Shown here: one piece after another, positions 8,744 to 16,101 of the stretch
How the letters are laid out: each line of letters begins with the position of its first letter
How positions within the stretch are numbered: position 1 is the first letter of the stretch
NCBI GenBank assembly: GCA_023429845.1
Contig: JAEZCY010000055.1
Span: forward strand, 1-25,259
DNA from: Acidobacteriota bacterium
GTDB taxonomy: Bacteria > Acidobacteriota > Vicinamibacteria > Vicinamibacterales > Vicinamibacteraceae
Direction: 5' to 3'
DNA length: 25,259 nt
Notes under the pieces: model-generated
The model's database searches: none
What the model was told of the DNA's origin: nothing
Seen by the model: the letters and a program-made list of their open reading frames with translations, nothing else
Made by a program: the position numbers and the translations under genes

Positions 8744-10173
8744 GTCGAGTGGTGATGTTCGTACCGGTGCTCGTCAGCGTGCTGCTGGCCGGCTGCCGGA
8801 CCATGGCGCCCGAATACGCGCGACCTGCGGCGCCGCTGCCCGATGCCTATCGCCAGGCCGGTGAGGCGTCGGAGGCGCGCGCGGCCAGTGAGATCCCGTG
8901 GCAGGAGTTCTTCGGAGACGCGCGGCTGCGTGCCCTCGTGGAACAGGCGCTCGAGAACAACCGCGATCTGCAGATCGCGGTGCTGAACATCGACCGCGCC
9001 CGCGCCCTGTACCGCATCCAGCGGTCGGCCCTGTTTCCGTCGGTGAACGCGACCGGAAGCGCGGTGCGCCAGCGCATTCCAGAGGGCGTGTTCGGCGGCG
9101 CCGGGGGTGCGTTCAATGCCGAGCAGTACTCGGCCAACGTCGGCGTCAGCGGGTACGAGCTGGACGTGTTCGGCCGCATCCGCAGCCTCAACGACGCGGC
9201 ACTGCAGCAGTACCTGGCGACGGAGCAGGCGCGGCGTGCGGTGCAGATCGGACTCGTGTCGGAGGTCGCCCAGGCGTTCCTCACCTACGCGGCCGACTCC
9301 GAGCGGCTCGCGCTGGCGCACGACACGCTGAAGCTGCAGCAGACCGCGCTGGACCTGACGACGCAGCGGTTCGAAGCGGGTGTCACGTCTGCCCTGTCGG
9401 TGCGACAGGCCGAGACCACCGTGGAGTCGGCGCGTGCCGACGTCGCGCGATTCACCTCACTGTTGTCGCAGGATCGGAATGCGCTCGAGCTCGTTGTCGG
9501 CGCCACGGTCGCCGAGGCGCATCTCCCGCAGCAGGCGCTCGACGACGCATCCGCGATGAAGGAGGTGCCGGCAGGGCTGCCTTCGGACCTGCTGCAGCGA
9601 CGACCCGACATCCTGAGCGCCGAGCACAGGTTGCGGTCGGCATATGCCAGCATCGGCGCGGCGCGGGCGAACTTCTTCCCGACGATCAGCCTCACCGGTT
9701 CCGCGGGCACCACGAGCCGGGCGCTGGATGCGCTGTTCACGACCGGCACCGGCGCATGGTCGTTCGTGCCCCAGGTTGTGATGCCGATCTTCAACGCCGG
9801 TCGAAACAGGGCCAACCTCGAGGTGGCGCAGGTCGATCGGGAACTGGCGGTCGCCAATTACGAGCGGACGATCCAGTCGGCGTTCCGCGAAGTGGCGGAT
9901 GCCCTCGCCATACGCGCGACGATCGACGAACAGATCGCCGCGCAGCAGGCGCTCACGACCGCAGCGAGTGAAGGGTTGCGGCTGGCGGACGCGCGCTTCA
10001 AGGGCGGCGTGGACAGCTTCCTGCCAGTGCTCGACGCCCAGCGTCAGCTGTATCAGGCGCAGCAGGGGCTCATCGCCGTCCGCCTCGCGCGTGGGGCCAC
10101 GCTCGTGAACATGTATCGCGCGCTGGGCGGCGGCTGGACCGACCCGCCACCTACCGTCGCGTCGGTGCAGTAG
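8740..10173 (+). CDS. Outer-membrane efflux lipoprotein, NodT/OprM family (TolC-like)
   Basis: This 477-aa protein forms the outer-membrane channel of the tripartite pump. The N-terminus is a signal peptide with a clear lipobox, LLAGC, placing the acylated cysteine at residue 19. Two outer-membrane-efflux repeats follow, with family phrases such as PWQEFFGDARLRALVEQALENN near the start, GYELDVFGRIR at the first strand region, DLLQRRPDILSAEHRL at the repeat junction and ANFFPTISLTGS at the second. The start is GTG, overlapping the pump stop by four bases and preceded by AGGAAGG at 8724-8730, nine bases upstream. It is the last gene of the operon and faces a convergent gene across a GC-rich 144-bp gap. 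Confidence 0.95.
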   Translation: MSRVVMFVPVLVSVLLAGCRTMAPEYARPAAPLPDAYRQAGEASEARAASEIPWQEFFGDARLRALVEQALENNRDLQIAVLNIDRARALYRIQRSALFPSVNATGSAVRQRIPEGVFGGAGGAFNAEQYSANVGVSGYELDVFGRIRSLNDAALQQYLATEQARRAVQIGLVSEVAQAFLTYAADSERLALAHDTLKLQQTALDLTTQRFEAGVTSALSVRQAETTVESARADVARFTSLLSQDRNALELVVGATVAEAHLPQQALDDASAMKEVPAGLPSDLLQRRPDILSAEHRLRSAYASIGAARANFFPTISLTGSAGTTSRALDALFTTGTGAWSFVPQVVMPIFNAGRNRANLEVAQVDRELAVANYERTIQSAFREVADALAIRATIDEQIAAQQALTTAASEGLRLADARFKGGVDSFLPVLDAQRQLYQAQQGLIAVRLARGATLVNMYRALGGGWTDPPPTVASVQ

Positions 10174-10272
10174 CGCACGCAGTTCGCGCTTTCGGGCGGG
10201 GCCGCGCTCCGGGCGCACCTCGCGTAGGGCGCGCTTCACGTGTGCCTGCGCTCGCTCGGGGCTTCGGGCAGG

Positions 10273-10293
10273 GGCGCGCTCTCCAGGCGCGCC
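10273..10293. terminator. GC-rich hairpin between convergent genes, possible bidirectional terminator
   Basis: GGCGCGC (10273-10279) and GCGCGCC (10287-10293) are perfect inverted copies around a seven-base loop. The hairpin lies in the 144-bp gap between the outer-membrane factor and the convergent secreted-protein gene, where a terminator is expected. No T-run follows on either strand, so intrinsic termination is not assured. The rest of the gap (10174-10317) holds only loose GCGCGCT/CGGGCG-type repetition and no gene I can support. Confidence 0.35.
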
Positions 10294-10317
10294 GCCGTTC
10301 ACCGGAACCGTCGCGGG

Positions 10318-11262
10318 CTACTTGCTGGACGACGTGAACTTCACGACAACGCCGCCGACGAAGGTCACGTCGGTGACGCTGTCGGTCGTCTCCCATGTCT
10401 CGACGATCGATTCGAGATCGCCCTGCTTGCTCGAGCGGCGACGGGTGGGACGCCCCAGAAGGTCGTGCACGTCGTCGGTGCCCATCCCTCGCCTCAGCGA
10501 CAACGCGGCCGTCTCGACGTCGTCGGGTCGGCCGCTTGCGGTTCGGCCGCTGGTGCTCGTCAGCCGGTTGCCCGGCGTGCCGCGGCTGACACCGGGGACG
10601 CCGTCGCCGTTGGTGCCGCCGAAGTCGAGGTACTTCGCGAGCGAGTACATCAGCTCTTCCGGCGTCGGTGCCCACCGTTCGAGCCGCTTGTCCTCGTACC
10701 AGATGTTGAACCGTGAGCCGCCGTCGAGACGCTTGACGGCAATCTCGCCCTTCTTGATCGCCGAGAGCGCCTCGGCCTCCCGCTGGGCCGACCGCTGCTC
10801 GCGCTCCCGTTCGTCGCGGAGGTAGCCGAGCTCGCGGTCGATCTGCCGCTTCCGGCGATCGTCCGACGTCCGTCGGCGCTCCTTCTCGAGGTCCTGCTCG
10901 CGCCTCGACTTTCCGACATACGCAGCCGACACGTTGCCGCTGTCGTCGCTCCACGTGCCGTAGCCGCCTCCCCCGAGGTGAAGCTCGATGTTCTTCTTGT
11001 TCACCTTGATCGTCGTGATCATCACGCGATCTTCCTTGCGGAGCGCGACGCCGTACGTCTTGGTCCGGTAGGCGTAGTCGGCGAAATCGAGTTCCGGCTC
11101 GCGCTGCAGGTGGAGGTCGATGCCCTTGTGTGTGGCGGGCATGTCCATCAGGACCGTGACCTCCCGTCCTTCGAAGGCTCTCTCGAGGGTCGCCTGGTCC
11201 TGGGCGACGGCCGTCGAGGCGAACGTGATGAACAGGGTGAGGAGGGAAAAGCGAATCCGCAC
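10318..11262 (-). CDS. Secreted protein with a basic coiled coil and a BamE-like C-terminal domain
   Basis: This 314-aa protein is not recognised as a named family. It begins at GTG 11262, with GGAG six bases upstream, and has a typical signal peptide ending AVA^QD near residue 20, so it should be exported. Residues 21-115 look like a beta-rich domain. Residues about 118-170 are extremely charged (KSRREQDLEKERRRTSDDRRKR type) and should form a coiled coil. Residues about 255-314 follow the pattern of BamE/SmpA-like domains: a short helix SLRRGMGTDDVHDLLGRP, then strands ending in TDVTFVGGVVVKF. The domain assignment is inferred from pattern alone. It converges with the efflux operon and lies just downstream of the gntP-family gene on the same strand, with a 96-bp gap. 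Confidence 0.75.
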   Translation of the reverse strand: MRIRFSLLTLFITFASTAVAQDQATLERAFEGREVTVLMDMPATHKGIDLHLQREPELDFADYAYRTKTYGVALRKEDRVMITTIKVNKKNIELHLGGGGYGTWSDDSGNVSAAYVGKSRREQDLEKERRRTSDDRRKRQIDRELGYLRDEREREQRSAQREAEALSAIKKGEIAVKRLDGGSRFNIWYEDKRLERWAPTPEELMYSLAKYLDFGGTNGDGVPGVSRGTPGNRLTSTSGRTASGRPDDVETAALSLRRGMGTDDVHDLLGRPTRRRSSKQGDLESIVETWETTDSVTDVTFVGGVVVKFTSSSK

Positions 11263-11358
11263 TGTGAGCTCCGTGGGAACGACCGAACAGAGGTAACAAC
11301 GTCAGCCGTCCGCCGGGCCGAACATGCCTGGCCCCGCGCCCCAGGCCGCAACCCCTCG

Positions 11359-13047
11359 TCACACGAGCGGCCAGATGGCGGCGAGCACGAGCGTGGCGAC
11401 GAGCCCGGCGCAGCCTTCGAGGAACACCATGGCGCTCGCCGTCTTCAGGGTTTCGGCTTCCGTCATGCCGCTCATCCGCGCGATCACCCAGAATCCGCTG
11501 TCGTTCATCCACATCCCGATCTTCGAGCCCGCCCCGATGGCTATGGCCACGTACACGGGGTGATAGGGCAGTTCGGCGGCAAGGGCGATGGGGCCGACGA
11601 TGCCGACGGCGGTGATCATCGCGACGGTTGCCGATCCCTGCGCGATGCGCACGAGCGCGGTAATGCCCCACGCGAGCGGCAGCAGCAGCAACTTCTGCTC
11701 GGGCACGGTCGCGCCTGCCAGTTCCGCCATGCCGGCCTGCCGGAGCGTCGCACCGAGTGCACCGCCCGCGGCAATGATGAGGATGATTTCGCCTGCTTCG
11801 ACGACGCTGTCGCGAACCGCGCGCCGCACGACGTCGGCGTGCGATGCGGACGCCGCCGGATTTCCGTAGAACACGAGCAGCGCGAGTGCTGCGCCAGCCG
11901 AGAGCGTCAGCGCCAGGTTCTTGTCGCCCAGAACGTGCACGGCGGCCACCACCGCGGCGGGCAGGCCGTACGTCGTGGTGTCCAGCACCGAGGCCGCACT
12001 GATCAGGACGACGGGCAGCAGGATGGGCAACAGCGACAGGGAGAGCGGCGGCAACGTGCCGAGGTCGAGTGCGTGGTCAGGTTCCGGCATCTCGATGCCG
12101 TCGCGACCAACCGCCGCCCGCAGCGGGAATCCCCAGCGGCGATCGGCGTACCTGGCATAGCCGTACCCGGCGACCGCGGCGATCGCGGCGACGATGGCGC
12201 CCTGGCGGATCATCAGCGCGATCTCGACGCCCATGGCATCGGCGACAAACAGCGGTCCCGGCGTGGGCGGCACGAGCGAATGGGTCATGGTCGCGCCGGC
12301 GACGATGGCAAGCACGAAGAGCACGTAGTTGCGCCGCGTCTCGAGCCACATGGCCTTGGCGAGCGGCAGGAGCAGGTAGAACACGGCCTCGGCGAACATC
12401 GGGATGCCGAGCAGGAAACCGCTGCCCAGGAACGCGAGCGGCGCGCGCGACGGGCCGACGGCGCTCCTCAGCGAGAGGACGATGCGCTCGGCGCCGCGCG
12501 CGGCCATCAGGCAGCCGCCGAGGATGGACGCCATGGCGATGAGGATGCCGATGTCGAGCGCCGTCCGTCCGAACCCCTGGGCAACGCGCTCGCCGATCGT
12601 GGCAGTCGCGGTGCGCGCCGCGGACCGCGCGACTTCAGGCGTCGTCACCCAGTCGCCGGCCCGTGGCGTGCCGGTGCTGCCACGCTCCCGGATGACGAGC
12701 CGCGCCTCGTCGCGCCGTAGGGCAGACGCCGGATCGGCGGGCTCGATCCACACGCGCGCGATGTGGTGCGGTGCACGCGAACCGCTCTCGAGGCGGTAGA
12801 CGTCGTGCGGAATGTCGGGCGCCAGCGGTCGCCGCGGCGTGACGAAGACCGCCTCACCGGCATCGCCGATCCGTTGGACTCGCACGCCTTCGCGCGTCAG
12901 TTCGTGACGCTCGATCGTCGCGCGCGGCGTGAGTGCCGCGACGGCGAGCGCAGCGACGATCAATGTCAGAAAGGCGTGCAGCCGGAATGCCAGCACGCCC
13001 GTGAGCACGATCGCCAGGGCGATCGCCAGGATCGGCAGTGGACTCAA
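11359..13047 (-). CDS. GntP-family sugar-acid:H+ symporter with a ~100-residue insertion
   Basis: GntP-family permeases import gluconate and related sugar acids with protons. This one has the family hallmarks: THSLVPPTPGPLFVAD in the middle, a GGALGATLRQAG segment, WGITALVRIAQGSATVAMITAVG, and GSKIGMWMNDSGFWV near the C-terminus. The start chosen is TTG 13047, which puts the first transmembrane helix at the N-terminus as in GntP. A longer frame exists to 13215 but overlaps the divergent dehydratase and is not family-like. The protein is then 562 aa, against about 440-460 for typical members. The excess is a soluble insertion at about residues 42-146, between transmembrane helices 1-2 and the conserved IGERVAQGFG segment. 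Divergent arabinonate dehydratase and DapA-type genes suggest an aldonate substrate. Confidence 0.88.
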   Translation of the reverse strand: MSPLPILAIALAIVLTGVLAFRLHAFLTLIVAALAVAALTPRATIERHELTREGVRVQRIGDAGEAVFVTPRRPLAPDIPHDVYRLESGSRAPHHIARVWIEPADPASALRRDEARLVIRERGSTGTPRAGDWVTTPEVARSAARTATATIGERVAQGFGRTALDIGILIAMASILGGCLMAARGAERIVLSLRSAVGPSRAPLAFLGSGFLLGIPMFAEAVFYLLLPLAKAMWLETRRNYVLFVLAIVAGATMTHSLVPPTPGPLFVADAMGVEIALMIRQGAIVAAIAAVAGYGYARYADRRWGFPLRAAVGRDGIEMPEPDHALDLGTLPPLSLSLLPILLPVVLISAASVLDTTTYGLPAAVVAAVHVLGDKNLALTLSAGAALALLVFYGNPAASASHADVVRRAVRDSVVEAGEIILIIAAGGALGATLRQAGMAELAGATVPEQKLLLLPLAWGITALVRIAQGSATVAMITAVGIVGPIALAAELPYHPVYVAIAIGAGSKIGMWMNDSGFWVIARMSGMTEAETLKTASAMVFLEGCAGLVATLVLAAIWPLV

Positions 13048-13095
13048 GAGGCGGTTAGCGTAGACTTCCGCGACCGGATTTTCCAGCCTTCCGTG

Positions 13096-14871
13096 ATGCC
13101 CGATTCCCACGATCCCATGATTCCGGGCGCCGCGACGCGGCGCGCACGGCGCTCGCCGGCCGACCTGCGATCGCAACGCTGGTTCGCCCCAGACGACCTC
13201 CGCAGCTTCGGCCACCGCAGCCGGCTACGGCAGATGGGCTACTCGGACGTCGATGCCGAGGGCCGGCCCGTCATCGCGGTGCTCAACACGTGGAGCGACC
13301 TCCAACAGTGTCATGGGCACTTTCGCGAGCGCGCGGAGGACGTGAAGCGCGGCGTGTGGCAGGCCGGCGGATTCCCGGTCGAGATGCCCGTGCTGTCGCT
13401 GTCGGAGATGTTCGTCAAGCCGACGGCGATGTTCCATCGCAACCTCCTGGCACTCGAGGTCGAGGAGGTGCTGCGGTCACACCCGATTGACGGCGCGGTG
13501 CTCATGGGCGGCTGCGACAAGACCGTGCCGGGCTTGCTCATGGGCGCGATATCGGCCGACCTGCCGGCGTTGTTTTTGCCCGCCGGCCCGATGCTGGCCG
13601 GCCGGTACCGCAGCGAGCGACTCGGCAGTGGCACGGACGTCTGGAAGTACTGGGCAGAGCGGAAGGCCGGCAACCTGGACGACTGCGCGATGCGCCAGAT
13701 CGAGGACGGGATCGCGCGCTCCGCCGGCACCTGCATGACGATGGGCACGGCGTCCACCATGGCAGGAATCACCGAGGCGCTGGGGATGACGCTGCCTGGC
13801 GCCGCGACGATCCCGGCGGTGCACGCCGCCCACGCGCGCATGGCCGCGGAATGCGGCCGGCGCGCCGTCGAACTCGTGTGGGAGGACATCAGGCCGTCCG
13901 AGATACTCACGGCCGACGCGTTCATGAACGCCATCGTGGCCGACATGGCGCTCTGCGGCTCGACCAACGCCATCATCCACCTTGTCGCGATGGCCCGCCG
14001 CGCAGGCGTGCCGTTGTCGATCGACGACTTCGACCGTCTGTCACGCGAAGTTCCGGTCATCGCCAACATCCGGCCGGCCGGCGAATACCTCATGGAGGAC
14101 TTCCATGATGCCGGGGGCATGCGGGCCCTGCTGTCACGGCTGCGCGACCACCTCGCGCTCGACTGCCTGACGGTGACGGGCAAGCGCCTCGGCGAGGTGA
14201 TCGCAGACGCCGAGGTGCTGTCGGACAACGTGATCCTGCCGATGGATCGGCCGCTCGCCCACGCGGGCGGCACGTTCGTGTTGCGCGGGAACCTCGCCCC
14301 GGACGGGTGCGTCATCAAACCGACCGCGGCAGAGCCGCGCCTGCTGAAGCACGTCGGCCCGGCGCTCGTGTTCACCACCTACGCCGAGCTGAAGGCGCGC
14401 ATCGACGACCCCGCTCTCGACGTCACGGCCGATCACGTCATCGTGCTGCAGAATGCCGGCCCGGTTGGCGCGCCGGGCATGCCCGAGTGGGGCATGCTGC
14501 CGATACCGCAGAAGCTCCTGCGTGACGGCGTCCGCGACATGGTCCGCATCTCGGACGCACGCATGTCGGGGACGAGTTACGGCACGTGCGTGCTGCACGT
14601 GGCGCCGGAGTCGGCGATTGGCGGCCCCCTCGCGCTGGTGCGGAACGGCGACCGTATCGAGCTCGACGTCGAGGCGCGCCTGCTGCACCTGCACGTCAGC
14701 GACGAGGAACTGGCCTCGCGGCGCGCGGCCTGGACGCCGCGGCCGCGAGCCTACGAGCGCGGCTACAGCCGCTTGTTCCTCGAGCAGGTCACGCAGGCGC
14801 CCGACGGCTGCGACTTCAACTGCCTCGCCCGCGGCGACTGCGGGCCGACGCCAGAGCCTGACATCTACTGA
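13096..14871 (+). CDS. IlvD/Edd-family dehydratase, probably L-arabinonate (pentonate) dehydratase
   Basis: The enzyme should dehydrate an aldonic acid to its 2-keto-3-deoxy form using a [2Fe-2S] cluster and Mg2+. At 591 aa it closely follows characterised rhizobial L-arabinonate dehydratase: LRSQRWFAPDDLRSFGHRSR at the N-terminus, then cluster cysteines C72 (QCHGHF), C140 (MGGCDKT) and C213 (GTCMTMG). The spacings of 68 and 73 residues equal those of the rhizobial enzyme (C59, C127, C200, from memory). The RMSGTSYG active-site serine motif and an FNCL.RGDCG tail follow. The start ATG 13096 has no obvious Shine-Dalgarno; GTG 13093 and ATG 13117 are alternatives. Amino-acid DHAD (IlvD) or phosphogluconate dehydratase are less likely given the motifs and neighbours. 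The exact sugar acid (arabinonate, fuconate or similar) is uncertain. Confidence 0.88.
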   Translation: MPDSHDPMIPGAATRRARRSPADLRSQRWFAPDDLRSFGHRSRLRQMGYSDVDAEGRPVIAVLNTWSDLQQCHGHFRERAEDVKRGVWQAGGFPVEMPVLSLSEMFVKPTAMFHRNLLALEVEEVLRSHPIDGAVLMGGCDKTVPGLLMGAISADLPALFLPAGPMLAGRYRSERLGSGTDVWKYWAERKAGNLDDCAMRQIEDGIARSAGTCMTMGTASTMAGITEALGMTLPGAATIPAVHAAHARMAAECGRRAVELVWEDIRPSEILTADAFMNAIVADMALCGSTNAIIHLVAMARRAGVPLSIDDFDRLSREVPVIANIRPAGEYLMEDFHDAGGMRALLSRLRDHLALDCLTVTGKRLGEVIADAEVLSDNVILPMDRPLAHAGGTFVLRGNLAPDGCVIKPTAAEPRLLKHVGPALVFTTYAELKARIDDPALDVTADHVIVLQNAGPVGAPGMPEWGMLPIPQKLLRDGVRDMVRISDARMSGTSYGTCVLHVAPESAIGGPLALVRNGDRIELDVEARLLHLHVSDEELASRRAAWTPRPRAYERGYSRLFLEQVTQAPDGCDFNCLARGDCGPTPEPDIY

Positions 14872-14882
14872 CGGAACGCTGA

Positions 14883-14903
14883 CCGTCGGGCAGGGCCCGA
14901 CGG
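14883..14903 (+). terminator. Perfect 9-bp GC hairpin just after the dehydratase gene
   Basis: CCGTCGGGC (14883-14891) and GCCCGACGG (14895-14903) form a perfect nine-pair stem with a three-base loop, starting 12 bases after the dehydratase stop. The position suits a terminator, an attenuator or an mRNA-stabilising element between the dehydratase and the DapA-family gene. There is no T-run after it, so a simple intrinsic terminator is not certain. Confidence 0.5.
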
Positions 14904-15033
14904 CTACGAACCTGCGGAGGCCCGGCGACGAACCTGCGGAGCCCCCGCGAGGAACCTGCGGAGCGCCCGCGACGAACCTGCGCAGCCCCGGCGACGAGCC
15001 CGCGCAGTCCCGCTACGAACGTGCGCAGTCGCC
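14904..15033. repeat. Degenerate 22-bp tandem repeat, six copies
   Basis: Six copies of a unit resembling CGACGAACCTGCGGAGCCCC run head to tail. The GAACC (or variant GAGCC, GAACG) landmark recurs at 14908, 14930, 14952, 14974, 14996 and 15017, giving periods of 22, 22, 22, 22 and 21 bases. The array starts immediately after the 9-bp hairpin and occupies the middle of the 252-bp gap before the DapA-family gene. The period is not a multiple of three, so it is not a coding repeat. The remaining bases to 15123 show no gene or convincing promoter. The copies look like a slippage-derived intergenic element; the function is unknown. Confidence 0.8.
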
Positions 15034-15123
15034 TGCTGATCGGGGAGGCATCTCGGGCGCGGGCGTTCTCGCCTGGATGTGCCTGCGCGTTCGTGTAGCC
15101 TGTAGCACCCTGGCGAACCGACA

Positions 15124-16044
15124 ATGATCACGAGCCCGCTGACCGCTGCCCACTTCCACCGTTCGGTGATGGCCGTTCCCCCGCTGGCGCGCGACCACTC
15201 CCGCGCCATCTCCGAGCAGGGCAACGCGCGCATCATCGGCCACCTCGAATCCGGAGGCGTGTCGCTGCTGCTCTATGGCGGCAACGCCAACTTCTACAAC
15301 CTGCCGCTCTCGGAGTACGACGCCGCACTCTCGATGCTGTCGCGCCTGGCGGGGCAGGACACCCTGGTGGTGCCGTCGGCCGGGCCCACGTACGGGCTGC
15401 TCCTCGAGCAGGCGACGGTCGTTCGCCGACATGCGTTCCCTGTCGTGATGGTGCTGCCACAGCGCGGCGTCACGACGAGTGCGGGCGTCGCCAACGGCAT
15501 CCGCGACTTCTCGGCCGCCGCTGGCGTGCCTGTCGTCGTGTACGTGAAGGACGATGGCTACATCGAGCCCGAGGACATCGCGGCACTCGACGAGGAAGGC
15601 ATCGTTGCCGCGATCAAGTACGCCGTGGTGCGGCCAGACACGACGCACGACCCGTACCTGCGTCGCCTCGTGTCTCTTGTCGACACCTCGAAGATCATCA
15701 GCGGCATCGGTGAGCAGCCGGCAATCGTCCACACGCGCGACTTCGGCCTCGCTGGCTTCACGAGCGGCTGCGTCTGCGTCGCGCCCCGGCTGTCCCAGGC
15801 GATGCTGGCGGCCGTTCGTCGCCAGGATTGGGACGACGCCGAGCGGATCCGGGCGATCTTCAGGCCCCTCGAGGACCTCCGGAACGGCATCAACCCCATT
15901 CGCGTACTCCACCAGGCGGTGGCAAGCGCCGGCATCGCCGAGACAGGTCCACTGCTGCCGCTGTTGAGCGACGTCGAACCCGAGCATGTGCCGGCGATTG
16001 CAGCCGCGGCCCGCGCGTTGCTCGACGCCGACGCCCGTGCCTAG
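15124..16044 (+). CDS. DapA/NanA-family lyase or dehydratase acting on a 2-keto-3-deoxy sugar acid
   Basis: This 306-aa class I aldolase-type TIM barrel keeps the family catalytic residues. The Schiff-base lysine is K165 in VAAIKYAVV, and the preceding tyrosine is Y140 in GVPVVVYVKDDG. The N-terminal block LLYGGNANFYNLPLSEY replaces the usual GTTGE-type loop of DapA, so lysine-pathway dihydrodipicolinate synthase is unlikely. It lies downstream of the arabinonate-dehydratase-like gene, so its substrate is probably that enzyme's product. It would either dehydrate it (to alpha-ketoglutarate semialdehyde, as L-2-keto-3-deoxyarabonate dehydratase does) or cleave it (to pyruvate plus an aldehyde). 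The sequence does not settle which. The start ATG 15124 fits; ATG 15169 is an internal alternative. Confidence 0.85.
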   Translation: MITSPLTAAHFHRSVMAVPPLARDHSRAISEQGNARIIGHLESGGVSLLLYGGNANFYNLPLSEYDAALSMLSRLAGQDTLVVPSAGPTYGLLLEQATVVRRHAFPVVMVLPQRGVTTSAGVANGIRDFSAAAGVPVVVYVKDDGYIEPEDIAALDEEGIVAAIKYAVVRPDTTHDPYLRRLVSLVDTSKIISGIGEQPAIVHTRDFGLAGFTSGCVCVAPRLSQAMLAAVRRQDWDDAERIRAIFRPLEDLRNGINPIRVLHQAVASAGIAETGPLLPLLSDVEPEHVPAIAAAARALLDADARA

Positions 16045-16058
16045 CGCGGTGCTGTCAG

Positions 16059-16078
16059 ACGCGGTCGGAGTGCCGCGT
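16059..16078. terminator. Short hairpin between the sugar-acid genes and the sigma/protease/ATPase operon
   Basis: ACGCGG (16059-16064) pairs with CCGCGT (16073-16078) around an eight-base loop, in the 57-bp gap between the DapA-family stop and the sigma-like start. It could separate two transcription units as a weak terminator or act as an operator near the next gene. There is no T-run, and such a short GC stem can occur by chance at this base composition. Confidence 0.25.
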
Positions 16079-16101
16079 ACTCCCGGGGACGACGTCGAGC
16101 G

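Noticed and set aside
10978..12720. Long plus-strand frame opposite the secreted protein and the GntP permease
   Set aside because: The product is low-complexity Arg/Gly/Asp/His sequence, while the minus strand encodes clear GntP motifs.
13048..13215. N-terminal extension of the GntP-family permease
   Set aside because: The extension overlaps the divergent dehydratase gene and is basic and unlike the family, while TTG 13047 places the first membrane helix at the N-terminus.
14904..15033. CRISPR array
   Set aside because: The copies are contiguous, degenerate and have no unique spacers; no cas gene is nearby.
14453..15127. Possible coding repeat protein through the 22-bp array
   Set aside because: The repeat period is not a multiple of three, and the frame begins inside the dehydratase gene in another phase.
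15124..16044. DapA, dihydrodipicolinate synthase of lysine synthesis
   Set aside because: The substrate loop motif differs and the gene lies with sugar-acid genes, although the Schiff-base lysine and the tyrosine are shared by the whole family.
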